Assembly (NCBI GenBank): GCA_965644315.1
Contig: CBFFRQ010000019.1
Coordinates: forward strand, 62,001-126,000
Reading direction: 5' to 3'
Source of the DNA: Caecitellus pseudoparvulus
Lineage: Eukaryota > Bigyra: Bicosoecida
Length of the DNA stretch: 64,000 bases
Made by a program: the position numbers and the translations under genes. Positions 32,901 through 44,100 of this stretch are shown piece by piece. The notes under the pieces are model-generated. The model searched no databases. It saw only the letters and a program-made list of their open reading frames with translations, and had not been told where the DNA came from. The first letter of the stretch is position 1. Every line of letters starts with the position of its first letter.

Positions 32901-35624
32901 CTCTTCTCCAGGGCGCCGGCGATGGCGGCCAGGACCGGCGGCTGGAAGGCGTTGGGGTTGCTGGCCACCACGCCGTACGCCTTGCCCGGGAAACCGCCCT
33001 TGATGTACAGGTCGATGGCGGCGAGGGCGTCCCCCTCCCCCTCCTTCAACTTGGCCGCCTTGGCTTCCTGCCCCGACGCGAGCAGGTACGAAAAGTACTC
33101 CCGCCGCATGGTGGTGGCGTTGGGGTGCCCGCGTGACTCCGCCACGCCGATGGCGTCGTCGAAGCGCAGCAGCTGCTCGTACATGTGGATGGCCTCGTCC
33201 ACCTTGTTCTGCTCCAGGAATATCGCCTCCGCGCCAGACAGGTCCCCCCGCAGCTGTGCCAGGCGGGCCCGCACCAGCCAGAAAGACTGCCCATCGCCGC
33301 CCAGCTTCTCAGCGGCCTGCGCGGCGATCTTGGAGGTCTTCTGCAAGAAACGCGCCCGTGCGACGTCGCCCAGCGCCGCGGCAGCTCGCTGCGCGACGTG
33401 CAGCTCCCCCGCCCCCAGCGCGACGTCGGACAGCTGCTGCCACATGGCCTCCGTCTCGGGGCTCATCTCCAGGCCTTCCAGGATGGCCATGGCACTCTCG
33501 TAGTGTCGGTCCTCCACCGCCGTGCCGAAGCCAATCATGCCCTCATCCAACACGTACGACGCCGTGTTCATGCCCTCGTCCACGATCACCTCCGTCTTGC
33601 CCTCTGCGCGCTCGATGTCCTCGATGTCGCCCTTGATCTCGTAGCTCGTCACCTTGTCGGGGGCGTAGATGTTGTACCACACGCACAAGTTGTTGCGCGA
33701 CTGTGCCACGACAACGTCCGACCCCGGCACCCACTGCACGTAGGTGCAGGAGGACAGCAGCGTCACACGGCTGTGCTGCACCAAGTTGTACAAGTGCAGC
33801 TTCAGTCGCTTGTCGCGGTACAGCAGCAGGTTGCACCGGCCGTTCAGCTCCAGCCAGTCCACGCGGCCCTCCACAGCCACTGTGGCCAGCGGTGACCCAG
33901 TGGCCAGGTCCATGACTCGGATGGTGGCTGCGTCCAGCATGTACGCCAGCTTCTTGTTGTCCACGGCATCCAGCCCCCCTGCTCCCGTGGCTGCCGCACC
34001 CCCCGGCACCATCGCCTCCACGGGTGGTCGCTCATTCACGCGCACTGACACGAGGTGCGGCGACATGTGCTCCGTGCGGCAACTGCCCAGTGGCTCGTTG
34101 CGGCCGTACTCGACGAGCGTCAGCTCCCCTGCCCCGTACACCATGCACACCTTGGGGTTGTCGAAGTGGAACTTCTCACCAGGCGTCGGCGTCCAGGGAA
34201 TCTCCGACAGGTTGCAGCTGGCCAGGTCACCCAGCAGCAGCGTCTCCACAGTGTTGGCCACCAGGAAACGGTCTTGGTACACGTTGATGCGGGTGATTTC
34301 GCAGCCAAAGGAGCTGCGCAGGACAATGCGCATGCCTGAGGACAGGCGCTTCACGATGACTTGGCTCAGGGACACGTAAGTGAACTCGAACTTGCCCTGG
34401 TACCGCACGCGCCTCAGGGCCGCGTCAAAGACATCCACGCCGCCACACAGCGAGCCCAGGGCGACACGGGATCCGTCGGCACGCCACGCGAGGGATGTCG
34501 CGGTGTACAGGTTGGGGATGTCCTTCACAGGGCCAGGAAGCCAGTCTTCCGAGCGTGCGTTGAAGGTGTACGTGAGCAACTTGTCGAAGTTGCCCAGCAC
34601 GACGCTCTCGCCGCTGGGGTTCACGGCGATGCTGGTAAAGGCGCGGATGCTGTCGTCGTCCTCTGCCGGCGCGTGGGTGCGCTCGATGTTGCCATCCACA
34701 GAGTAAAAGGACACCCGCCGATCTGCGCCAGCAACAATGACAGAGGAGCCCCACCCCAAGCACACGGGTGCACACATGTGCTGCGTGAACTTGGAGTGCA
34801 CTGGCCCCCGCCCGCCCTCGTCAAAGTAGAACGCGTAGATGGAGCCGTCCGCGTGCCCGCTCAGCACGGCGTGCCCGTCCGGGCTGCGAAGGGGGTGCGG
34901 TTGGCGTTTCGTTGAAAAACGCTCGGCAGCCCGTCACCGCCACGCCAGCGCAGGCACACACACACACACACACACGTCGCCCGCAGCACTTACCTGGAGC
35001 ATGTGGACACGGTGTAGCTGCCAGTCGTGTACATGGTGAGGGCCTTGTTGGTCTTGAGTTGGCCCACCTTCATCTTGCCTTCGGCAGTGCCAAACACCAC
35101 TTCCTGCGGGTGCTCAGACGGCCAGGTGATGCAGGTGACAGCCTGGCTCTGGGGGAACTTGTTGCAAATGCTCTTCTTCTCCCCCCACTCGACGCCCAGC
35201 TGCGCAGGGAGGACGGAGGGCGCAGGGGTGGGCCTGCGGAAAACGGACTCGCTCGCCACCTGCAGCGCCGCTCACATTGTACACAAACACGATGTTGTCG
35301 CTCTGGGCAATGGCCAGCATGCCCGAGTTCGGGCTCCAGGCCATGCCTGTGACGATGTACGACTTGGCGCCCTGCAGAGCGCGGGGGAGCGGGTGGCGAT
35401 GCGGGGCACTGCATGCCGTTACTGCTGCCACGCCGACGGCGCACCTTCACGGCAGGCTTGGTGGAGAAGCGATCTCGCCGCTCGCCAGCCTCATCGTACA
35501 CGTGCACCACTCGGTCTGCCGTCACCACCGCCAGCTTCTGGTTGTTGGGCGAGAAGGTGACGCTGGTCACGGCAGCGATGGCGTCGCTGGGCTCGTGCAG
35601 CGTTTTCAAGTGGGTCAGCTTCAT
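29990..35624 (-). CDS. IFT172: Intraflagellar transport protein IFT172
   Basis: Largest subunit of the IFT-B complex, required to build and turn around IFT trains at the flagellar tip. Four exons: 35624-35445, 35371-35276, 35199-34994 and 34883-29990, about 1,791 residues (human 1,749). The N-terminal two WD40 propellers (roughly residues 1-630) are strongly conserved: [77 protein letters not shown] and [20 protein letters not shown]. The long TPR/alpha-solenoid follows ([43 protein letters not shown]). The extreme C-terminus ends in a CPSC...CPWC pair (a zinc-ribbon-like motif) after [14 protein letters not shown]. This alone would indicate a functional flagellum. Confidence 0.98.
34955..34975. 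repeat. (CA)n microsatellite in an IFT172 intron
   Basis: About ten CA dinucleotides in intron 3 of IFT172 (34884-34993), close to its 5' splice site. Likely polymorphic. Confidence 0.9.
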
Positions 35625-35994
35625 CGCGCCTCGTGCGAGGGGCCTGCCTCAGAACTGGACCTGTCGACTGGTCACGCACAGCGGCGCCCTGTGTGGGGCT
35701 GTCCGCGCACTTGCGTGCCTGGCACTGCGCCCTGCCTGCGAGAGGTGCAGATGCTGCTCCTCGCCACAAACCAAGGCAGCACGCCACAGGCAGCACCTTT
35801 GCAGCACCTGTGGAGCGGCTTCACACACGAATATCCCAGGCTGCACGGGGGAGTTCTCGCGGGGCGTTTGATTTGCCGCCAGCGGCACACTGCCCTCCCG
35901 GCGTTCCAGTGCGGGAGGTGCGCGTCAATTTCCGCGGCTTGCCGCTTTGCGCCAGGGTTTGCACTTCAACTCGTGCACAGGCCACGGGGCGCCC
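35625..35994. other. Divergent promoter region of IFT172 and SulP genes
   Basis: About 370 bp without coding potential between two divergent starts. It carries GCGGAAATTGA on the - strand (35925-35935). Confidence 0.5.
35926..35935 (-). promoter_or_regulatory. GCGGAAATTG element in a divergent promoter
   Basis: On the + strand it reads CAATTTCCGC, 60 bp before the SulP ATG. In the sense orientation it is 302 bp upstream of the IFT172 ATG. It is a ten-base match to the element in the other divergent regions. Confidence 0.4.
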
Positions 35995-38760
35995 ATGGCT
36001 GCACCAGAAGGCCCGCAGTTCGACCCCATCGACGCGCCAGTGCGCTCGGAGCCGACGCCGGAGCCAGGCCAGCCCCCCCGCCGCCCTGGCAAGGATGGTG
36101 GTTCGCCCAGCACTACGCAGCTCGTCGCGAGCTGGGTGGGCGCCGGCGCCATCTGCGGCCTCGTCGTCGTCATGCGCGCCATCTCCTTCGCAGCCCTCAT
36201 CTGGCCCGACAACTTGCTACCCCACGGCACTCTAGCCCTGCTGTGGGGCTCTGTCGTCGGCCAGCTGCTGGCCACCACCATCTCCGGCATGCCAGTCACC
36301 ATCATCGGGCCCTCCTCCGCCGCCCTGCCCTTCAACGCCCTCATGGCCAAGGGCATCTTCGACGCCCTGGGAGAGAAGGTGCCGCCTGCTGACCTCGCAC
36401 GTGCGGCAGTGCCCACTCTCGTCGTGGCCCAGGCCTTCGCAGCACTGGCAGTGGGTGGCACCATGCTGCTCGTCGCACGCTTTCGCCTCGCGCGCGCCTT
36501 CCAGTTCCTGCCCTACACCGTCGTGCAGGGCTTCTTCGCAGCGGTGGGCACCAGCCTGTGCCTGGGCGCCATCACCTCCACAGCCTCCAGCGGCCAGTCT
36601 AGCCTCACCTGGGCGGCGGTGGGGCGGTGGTTTCACCCCGACGCCCTCGGCCGCATCGCCGTCATGGTCCTCTTCGGCCTCGGCATGCGGGTCCTCGCCC
36701 GCACCACGGCCATCGGCAAGCACTATCTGTTCTTCCCCATGGGCACCCTCACCTCCATTGGCATTTTCTTCGCTGTTGTGTACGGCTTGCACGGCACAGG
36801 GCATTTGGCCGGCGACGACCCTGTCAGTACCGCCCAAGGTGCCGGTTGGCTCTTCAGCGCCTACGAACAGCTGGATGTCGGCGCTGTCTGGCGCATCGGC
36901 TTCGACTTCCGGGACGTGCACTGGCTGGTGATGCTGGACAACCTGCGCACCATCGTGCCCATGGTGCTCGTGACGACCGTGGACCTGGCCGTGTCGCTGC
37001 CTGCGCTGGAGGAGTGCACGGGGTTGCCCCTCAACCTGCACCGGGAGTTCGCAGTGTCAGCCCTGGCCAACCTCGCCTCCGCCTTCACTGCCAGCGGCAC
37101 GATGTACCTCACCCTGTCCAGCAGCAAACTCAACGTGGACATCTCCGTGGCACCTGGTCGCGTTCCCGCCCTCGTCAGTGCATTGGTGTGCTTCATCGCG
37201 CTGTGGGCTGGCCCGACGCTGCTCACGTGGACGCCGCGCTTCATCGTGAGTGGCATCCTGTTCTATCTGGGCAGTGGCTTCGTCCTGGAGGCGTGCTGGG
37301 ACTCGTTGAAGATGCTGTCGTACACGGAGCTCGGCATCGTCCTCAGCATGGTCGGCCTCAGCATCGCCTTCAACACCATCGAGGCAGTGGGCATCGGGCT
37401 GGCCGCCGCCTGTGCCCTCTTTGCCCTGCGCTCTGCAAAGTACACCCGCGCCACCAGCATCGTGTACGTGGCCGATGCGCGGGAAGTGCTGTCGCACATG
37501 GGGCTGAGTCTGGACGCAGACGGGTCGCTGCTCGAAGCGCCCTCTGCGACCGCTGACACTCTGGAGGAGGTCAAGGTGGCGGTGCACCCCATCCTGACGC
37601 CTGCATTCACATACCGCAAGGCCGTCGTCATCGCCCTGCGAGGGTACTTCTTCTTCGGCAACGCGCACATGCTGCGGAGTTACGTGGAGAGCCTGCTGGC
37701 CATTCACCGCATGCCCACGGGCTCCCTCCCCGACTCCCTCGAGTACCGGCCCTCCCGACCCAACGGTGCAGCAGACCTGCAGCCATCAGCACCCATCGGC
37801 ACTGCTCTGGCCGGGCCGGGCGGCTGGGGCAGCGGCATGCGCCGTGTGGCCAGCAGCGCTTCCCTGCAACACGGAGGCGCGAACTTGAGCGAACCCCTCA
37901 TCTCCCAGCCCCGCCCCCGGGCGCTGGCGAGTCGAGGCTCCTACTCCAACCTCGCAGGCATGTCTGCTGTCCTGCCGCCTGCGGACGAGATCGTCTCCCT
38001 GCACTCCCGCCGCCCAAACTGGTACGAGGTGGCGTTTCCGTGGCTGACGCAGCAGGGCAGCGAGGCTGAGGCGCCTGCGGGAGAGGTACGCCTGCCGCAC
38101 ACGCCTGTCAGTCGGAGGTTCACAGGCATGCTGCTGAGCGGCAGTGCTGCCGGCACTGGCGTGGCTGAGGCGGCCTCGCACCCGGATGCGAGGGGCGGTA
38201 CACCCCCCTCCCTGGACGCGCCGCCCGTTCCCGGCCCTCGCCGCATGGCCTCAGGCGGCAGTGTGCGCGGCCTGGAGCTGGGCCCTGTGGGAGAGGAGGC
38301 GGATGGGGAGGGAGACAGTGATGGCGAGGACGCCGCACGAGCTGTCGGGACGGGGGACGTCGAAGACCCCTCTGGACCTGTGCTGCGCAAGCTGGGTGCG
38401 GTAATTGTAGACGTCACGCGTGTGGATGGGTTGGACGCCAGTGCGTGCAGCACCGTCGCAGCCCTGCGCGTGGCATGTCGCGAGGCAGGCGTGCACCTCA
38501 TCATCGTCGGCGCCGCGCCAGAGTCCCGCCTCTCGCGGCGCCTCGTCGGCATCGGCTTCGCAGAGGTCGCAAGTGCGCCGTCGACGCACGCCGTCGAGGG
38601 GCCTCTGGACGCCGCCTCCGTGGCATCCGGCCTGACAGCCGCCATGGATGGGCCCCGCCTGGCCAAGCCCCCCCGCACAGGCGCCCTGCTGCTGCCCACT
38701 GCCCTGGACGCCATTTCATACCTGGCACACCCGAACTCCAGCGAACGTGTGGCCAGTTGA
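35995..38760 (+). CDS. SulP/SLC26 family anion transporter with split STAS domain
   Basis: Single-exon gene of about 921 residues. The start is ATG 35995 (MAAPEGPQFDP); the frame opens slightly earlier but without an ATG. The membrane domain spans about residues 43-485 with 10-14 hydrophobic segments. Family motifs include LLPHGTLALLWGSVVGQLLA, FQFLPYTVVQGFFAAVG and NLASAFTASGTMYLT. The FLPYTVVQGFFAAVGTSL pattern is closest to the fungal vacuolar SulP branch (yeast YGR125W type). The cytosolic STAS domain starts VIALRGYFFFGNAHML (residues ~545-560). Its second half, IVDVTRVDGLDASACSTVAA, comes only about 240 residues later, after a Ser/Pro/Gly-rich insertion with acidic clusters. Substrate (sulfate, other anion or amino acid) cannot be decided. 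Confidence 0.92.
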   Translation: MAAPEGPQFDPIDAPVRSEPTPEPGQPPRRPGKDGGSPSTTQLVASWVGAGAICGLVVVMRAISFAALIWPDNLLPHGTLALLWGSVVGQLLATTISGMPVTIIGPSSAALPFNALMAKGIFDALGEKVPPADLARAAVPTLVVAQAFAALAVGGTMLLVARFRLARAFQFLPYTVVQGFFAAVGTSLCLGAITSTASSGQSSLTWAAVGRWFHPDALGRIAVMVLFGLGMRVLARTTAIGKHYLFFPMGTLTSIGIFFAVVYGLHGTGHLAGDDPVSTAQGAGWLFSAYEQLDVGAVWRIGFDFRDVHWLVMLDNLRTIVPMVLVTTVDLAVSLPALEECTGLPLNLHREFAVSALANLASAFTASGTMYLTLSSSKLNVDISVAPGRVPALVSALVCFIALWAGPTLLTWTPRFIVSGILFYLGSGFVLEACWDSLKMLSYTELGIVLSMVGLSIAFNTIEAVGIGLAAACALFALRSAKYTRATSIVYVADAREVLSHMGLSLDADGSLLEAPSATADTLEEVKVAVHPILTPAFTYRKAVVIALRGYFFFGNAHMLRSYVESLLAIHRMPTGSLPDSLEYRPSRPNGAADLQPSAPIGTALAGPGGWGSGMRRVASSASLQHGGANLSEPLISQPRPRALASRGSYSNLAGMSAVLPPADEIVSLHSRRPNWYEVAFPWLTQQGSEAEAPAGEVRLPHTPVSRRFTGMLLSGSAAGTGVAEAASHPDARGGTPPSLDAPPVPGPRRMASGGSVRGLELGPVGEEADGEGDSDGEDAARAVGTGDVEDPSGPVLRKLGAVIVDVTRVDGLDASACSTVAALRVACREAGVHLIIVGAAPESRLSRRLVGIGFAEVASAPSTHAVEGPLDAASVASGLTAAMDGPRLAKPPRTGALLLPTALDAISYLAHPNSSERVAS

Positions 38761-38869
38761 AGCCGCCGCGCATAATGCAAACCCCGACACCCTGCCACTC
38801 CCCCGCCACCCGAAGGCGGCCACGCCGTAATCTGCACTGGATCGTGTGCCTGGGCGATCAGAAGGTGGC

Positions 38870-41068
38870 ATGGCGGGGGGCTTCTCCCTGTCCAGTGAGG
38901 GCGCAGTGGCGCTGCTGTGCTACGTGCCAGCCCTGCTGCTGGGCACGTGGCTGCTGGTGGAGCGCGTGCGCATCGAGTTCAAGTTCAAGCAGGCCATTCG
39001 GGCGGTGCGGCAGCCAGTGAAGCACACCATGGTGTGGATGGGCCGCCTCATCCTCCTCAGCTACCTCCTACGCCTAGCCTGGTTCCTGCTGCGAGACCCG
39101 TCCCTGGTAGGGCACAAGACTGAGTTGGAGGGCGACTGCCGCGTGGGCCTGGAGTGCAGCCCCTCCATCATCATCACGTCCATGAACAGGGTTGCCACTT
39201 TCATCCAGGTGGCGGCGTTTGGCTTGCTCAGTGCGTGGCGAGGAGCAGTGCCGTTTCGGGCGCGTTTCACCAACCCCCTTGCACTGCCACCCGCAGTCAT
39301 CTACCTCGCCCGCATCGAGCCCTTCTCCAAGGAGGCGGCAGAGGCCATGGCAGTGCCAATGGAGAATGACATTGCCCCCCCCAGCTCCAACCGAGGGTGA
39401 GCCAGCGGCGCTGCGCTGGCCGTGGGCCGTCGCGACACTCGGGCTTCACACTGTGCCGCAGGTGGTGGGACTTTTGCTTCATCTTCGGCGTCGCGTGGCT
39501 GACCATCACGCAAGTCTTCATCCTCCTCATTTCCATGTTCGACGCGAACCTGACCAAGGCACAGTGCGTGGTCTTGGCGCCGCCGCCTCGAGCGCACGAG
39601 CACTCCACATGCCTCCCCACGCCGCAGATCTGAGAACATCTACAACGTCTTCATCGTCATCATCGGCCTCCTCTTCTTCGCCATGTTCTTCGCCTTTGCG
39701 TACCAGGGCTGCAGGGTGTGGGCAGTTCTGGGCGAGTACCACGCCCACTTCAACCGGTGGCAGGATCGCACCAACGCTTCCATCCTTCACGTCACAACTG
39801 GGCCCGGTGGTGAGGGCATGCTGGCGTCGTCGTTCTCAGGGGACGCCGAGCGCCTGGGGCAGACCCTGGCCCCAGTGGCGGTCACGGGCCTGCCTCTGCA
39901 CCGTCGGTTTGTGGCCGCCCACGCACGGGGCTTGGACAGCCACCTCCCAGCCACACGCGGCCGCACATCACGCCCCGCAGCCCGGCAGACCCACAGCCCC
40001 TCCTCAGCAAAGATGGCACACCACGCCCAACTTGTCAAGTCCATCCAGGCCCGCACGCTGTTTGGCTCTGCGGGCCCAGCGCCGGAAGTGACGGGGGATT
40101 CTGCGAGCGGAATTCCGCCGCCCCCCTTCGGCGGCCGCCTCGTGAACATGCAGTGGCGCGTGCTGGCACTGACGGTGCTGAACACTGCCTCCTTCCTCCT
40201 GCGTGCAGTGCTGTTCCTGTACCGCCCCACTCTCGGCGCAGACATCACAGGCAAGTCGGGGGCCGTCCTGTACCCCTGGTTCTTCTACACGGTGCCAGAG
40301 ATCCTCAGCGGCATCGGCAGTCTCATCCTCGTCACGCCCTACGCCTTCACAACTTGCGGCTGTGGCGCAGACGCCTCCCAGCCCGTCTCCTGCTCCGGCG
40401 CCGTCAAGGACGTCGCTGCTTCACTCGGCTACTTGTTGCGGGAAGACCTGCGCGCCACCGCACGCTGCCTGTGCTGCTGCTGCCCGGGGCTGTTGGCCTC
40501 TTGCTCCCGCAGCTGCTGGGCGTGCTACCAGTCCACTGGCCAGGCGTGCTGCGGTGCGCCTGTCCTGGACGCCACCGCCGTAGCGGAGTGGCGCAAGTTG
40601 AAGCGCGTGGTGGCGGAGGGCGTGCCCGCGCGGTACTTTGAACTGGGGCCAGCGGCCATGGCTACCCTCGCAGCCATGGATGAAGACGCCCGGCATGGGG
40701 AAGCACTCGCACTGCCCCCTGGCATCTCTCGCAACCTCGCAGCCACCGGCTCTACCCAGCAGGGCATGTCCACCCCCCGGCAATGTCTGCCGGAACCCAT
40801 GTTCACAGCTCAGCCCGCCTCAAGAACGCCACAGCAGTCCACTGCCCAACAGCGGCCCACACCCTCCCCGCACAGCGACATGGCGGCGCCCCTTAGCCTG
40901 GGCCAACTGCAGCCTGTGCACAACACGATTGGGTGGCACCGGCAGCCGCTGCATGCGGTGGAGGTTGTCGTGGCACACGACACACCCCTGCTGGTGGACG
41001 ACGCCTCCTCCACCTCCTCCGGCGGCACACCAAGCGGTGTCCAGTCACCAGGGTCAGTACATGTGTGA
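38870..41068 (+). CDS. Seven-TM membrane protein, possibly GPR137/TOM1-like
   Basis: Four exons: 38870-39230, 39297-39396, 39462-39563 and 39628-41068, about 667 residues, with phases that agree at every junction. Seven hydrophobic segments are visible: LLCYVPALLLGTWLLVERV; RLILLSYLLRLAWFLL; FIQVAAFGLLIIYLAR; WWDFCFIFGVAWLTITQVFI; VFIVIIGLLFFAMFFAFAYQ; VLALTVLNTASFLLRAVLFL; and FFYTVPEILSGIGSLILVT. The pairing of FLLRAVLF with YPWFFYTVPEILSG resembles the conserved TM6-TM7 of the GPR137/TOM1/TOM3 group, which act with small GTPases at lysosomal or vacuolar membranes. The resemblance is short, so the assignment is tentative. After TM7 come a Cys-rich juxtamembrane stretch (CLCCCCPG), possibly palmitoylated, and a long Ser/Thr/Pro/Gln-rich tail. 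Confidence 0.68.
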
Positions 41069-41163
41069 CTGCTCACAGGCAGTGCGGTGTATTTGAATGC
41101 ATATGTCTGCATTGCAGCCGAAAACCCGCCAGGGCAGGCGGGCGTGGTACTGGAACACGCACG

Positions 41164-44100
41164 TCACTTGTACACGATGCTCAGAGGAGTGTTCAGAGAC
41201 ACGCCCTGCGTCACCTGCACTGAGCCGTGGCCGTCCACTTCCGCGCCCTCCACATCCTCCAAGAACTCCCCTGCACGAGCGGCGGGCACAGAGGTGGTCG
41301 TAGTGCAGTCCACGTTCAGCACACAGTTCGTGGCGTCCACTGAGTAGGCAGCTGGGCGCTGGTTGCAGAAGACAGAGCCGCCCGTGGCAGGGTACCCGCA
41401 CACGTTCAGCACACGCACACTCCACAGGGTGGCGTTGGCAGGGGGCGTGTACCCGTTCACCAGCACCTTGGAGGTGATGGTGCCAGTGGGGTGCCCGGCG
41501 GAAGTGGGGCCTGCCGCGGCGGCGAAAGCCACCTGCAGGTACCGCGCGGCAGAGACAGTGTCCAGGGCGACGCCGTCATCCACAGTCAGGCTGCCCTCGG
41601 CGGTGCCGTTGTTGGCTCGCATGGCGACATGCAGGCGGAAGGCGTTGTCGCGCGCGAACGTCGTGGTCATGGCTGGGTCCTGGGCGGGCACGATGCCGCC
41701 ACCCCGCACGTGGACGTTGAGGGTGGAGATGTCTGCAGGCAGAGCCACGTGTGTGTTGGCGGCCTGCAGGCGTGCGCCGGTGAACCAGTCAAACCAGCCC
41801 TCCTGGTCGGCGGCGGCGGGTGCGTCGGGGAAGTACGCCGACACTGACGTGGCACCCTGCGTCAGGACAGGGGACACCATGAGGGAAGAGCCCCACAGGA
41901 ACTGGCGGTCCAGGGTGGGGATGACACTGGCGTCACCAGTGGGCCACTCAAAGAACAGCGGCCGCGCCACAGTGCCGCCCACGGTGTGGGCACGGAAGAA
42001 CAGCGTGTACAGATGGGGCAGCAGGGAGTACCGCAGGGTGATGGCGTCCCGGATGGCAGAGGTGTACGGCTCGCCGAAGACGTACGGCGCCTGGTCGGGT
42101 GCCCCCTTCGTGTTGTGGTTGCGGTAGAAGGGGTAGAACGCGCCCAGCTGCTGCCAGCGCGTGCACAGCTCAGCCGTGGTGCTGCCGCCGAAGCCGCAGA
42201 CGTCGGCGCCGACGAGGGGGATGCCGTACAGCTGCATGGACAGCAGGCCGGGGATGGAGTAGTACAGGTCGTCCCAGGAGGCGGTGTTGTCGCCCAGCCA
42301 GTGTCCGCCGTGCACGCCGGAGGAAGGGAAGGTGGACCGGGAAATGGTGAAGGAGCGCTCGCCGCGGATGGCTTCCAGCGCCTCCAGCGTGGCCTTGTTC
42401 TCGCTCCAGCCGTACATGTTGTGCACGTTGTAGTGCAGGGTGTTGGCTTGTGGTGCGGAAAATGACACAGTCTTGGTGTCGATCAGCTGCGCGCCGCCCT
42501 CACGGCCAGGCAGGAAGGGCGGGAACACGGCGTCAAAGCCGTCGCCCAGGGCAGGCACGGCCGCCTCGGCCCCACGCAGAGCGCTGCGGGGTGGCTGGGG
42601 CAGCGGCGTGGAGGCCACCTGTGCCATCGCGACAGGCTCCTCGAAGTCGAGCGGGGGGGTGGGCTTGCGGCACTGGCCGTTGCAGAAGTTGCTGGGCTCG
42701 TTCATGTCGATCCAGGCGCTGTCAAACGGCACCTTGTCGTGCCACAGCGTCATCTGCTGCGTCCAGTACGCGCTGGCGTTAGCGGAGAAGAAATCGGGGA
42801 ACGCCGTCAGGCCAGGCCACACACTGCCGATGAACACGCCGCCGGTGGTGTTCTTGATGAACACATTCTGGTCCAGGCCGTCATCAAAGGCGGGGTACGA
42901 GCCGGGGGTCTGGGAGGAGCTGATGGCAGGGTCGAAGATGGGCACGTAGTGCTGCCCGTGCTGGCGCAGGGTCGTGTTCACCCACTGCCCGTAGGCAGCG
43001 ACAGGGAAGCGCGTGGGGTCAGAGGTGAAGTCCAGGTGGTTGTCCATGTAATCTGCGGAGGCGGAGGGGCGGACTTCGTGGGCGTGGGCTGGGCAGGCTG
43101 CGCTGGGGGCTGAGTAATCCCGACAGCACACGCACCGATGTCGTTCCACTGCACGTCTTGAGGCAGGCCAGCGGCTCGCATGTTGTCGTTGACCTCCTGG
43201 GTGCGCTGCAGCGTCATGTACCCCCACCGGCACAGGTGGAAGCCCAGCGCCCAGTAGGGAGGCAGGAAGGGCTTGCCAATGACCTCCAAGTACTGCTGCA
43301 CGACGGCTTCGGGAGACGGCCCCGTGAAAATGTAAAAGTCCAGGACGCCGCCCAGAACGCGGTACGTGATGAAGGCGCCATCGTCGTCACTGTGGATGAC
43401 AATGTCCATGGCGTTGGAGTTCAGCAGGAACACGCCGTGCGTCGCGCCGTCCTCAGGGTTCAACACCAAGTACAGCGGCTGGCTCGCGTACAAGTTCGTG
43501 TTGCCCAGCTGGTTGTGCACGGGTGTGCCCTGGTCCCGGGCCAGCATGGTGTACACCTGGCCTGCCGTGCCGGACGTGTCCAGCTTCAGGGGCGTGATGT
43601 GCTCGCCCAGCCCGTAGATGTTGGGGTTCGTCGGCAGGTGTGTGGAGAACTCGATGTACTGGTTGCTGTAGGTGAGCGTGCCAAAGCCGCTACCAGCCTT
43701 GCCGACAGTGGAGTTGAAGAGCGTCTCGCCGCTGCTCTCGCGGGCCACCTCAATGGAGAAAGGCGCCTGCTTCACAGTGTACGTGTACTCTGTGCCGACT
43801 GGCTTGGCAGGTGGTGGCGGCGGCGTTTTCACGGGGGGCTCCCAGCGTGCCTTGGCAGCGTCGGTGATCTTGAAGTGCAGACGGGTGGGCGTCTCCTCCC
43901 ACACCTTCACGTCCAAATTGGGCACTGCGTTGCCGAAGGGCACCCGCGTGCCGCTTGCCAGGGACAGGCTGGCGCTGGTGCCGGCGGCAGTGGACGTAGA
44001 CGACACCACGTTGTAGCCCTGGGCGTAGTTCTTGGGGTAGAAGCAGTAGGGCACGCCAGTCTGGCCAGAGGCACTGGGAGACCAGCAGCAGCCTCGAGCA

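Noticed and set aside
31232-33136. A 634-codon open frame on the + strand opposite IFT172
   Set aside because: It mirrors the IFT172 exon. GC-rich codon usage suppresses stops on the antisense strand, and the translation has no domain features.
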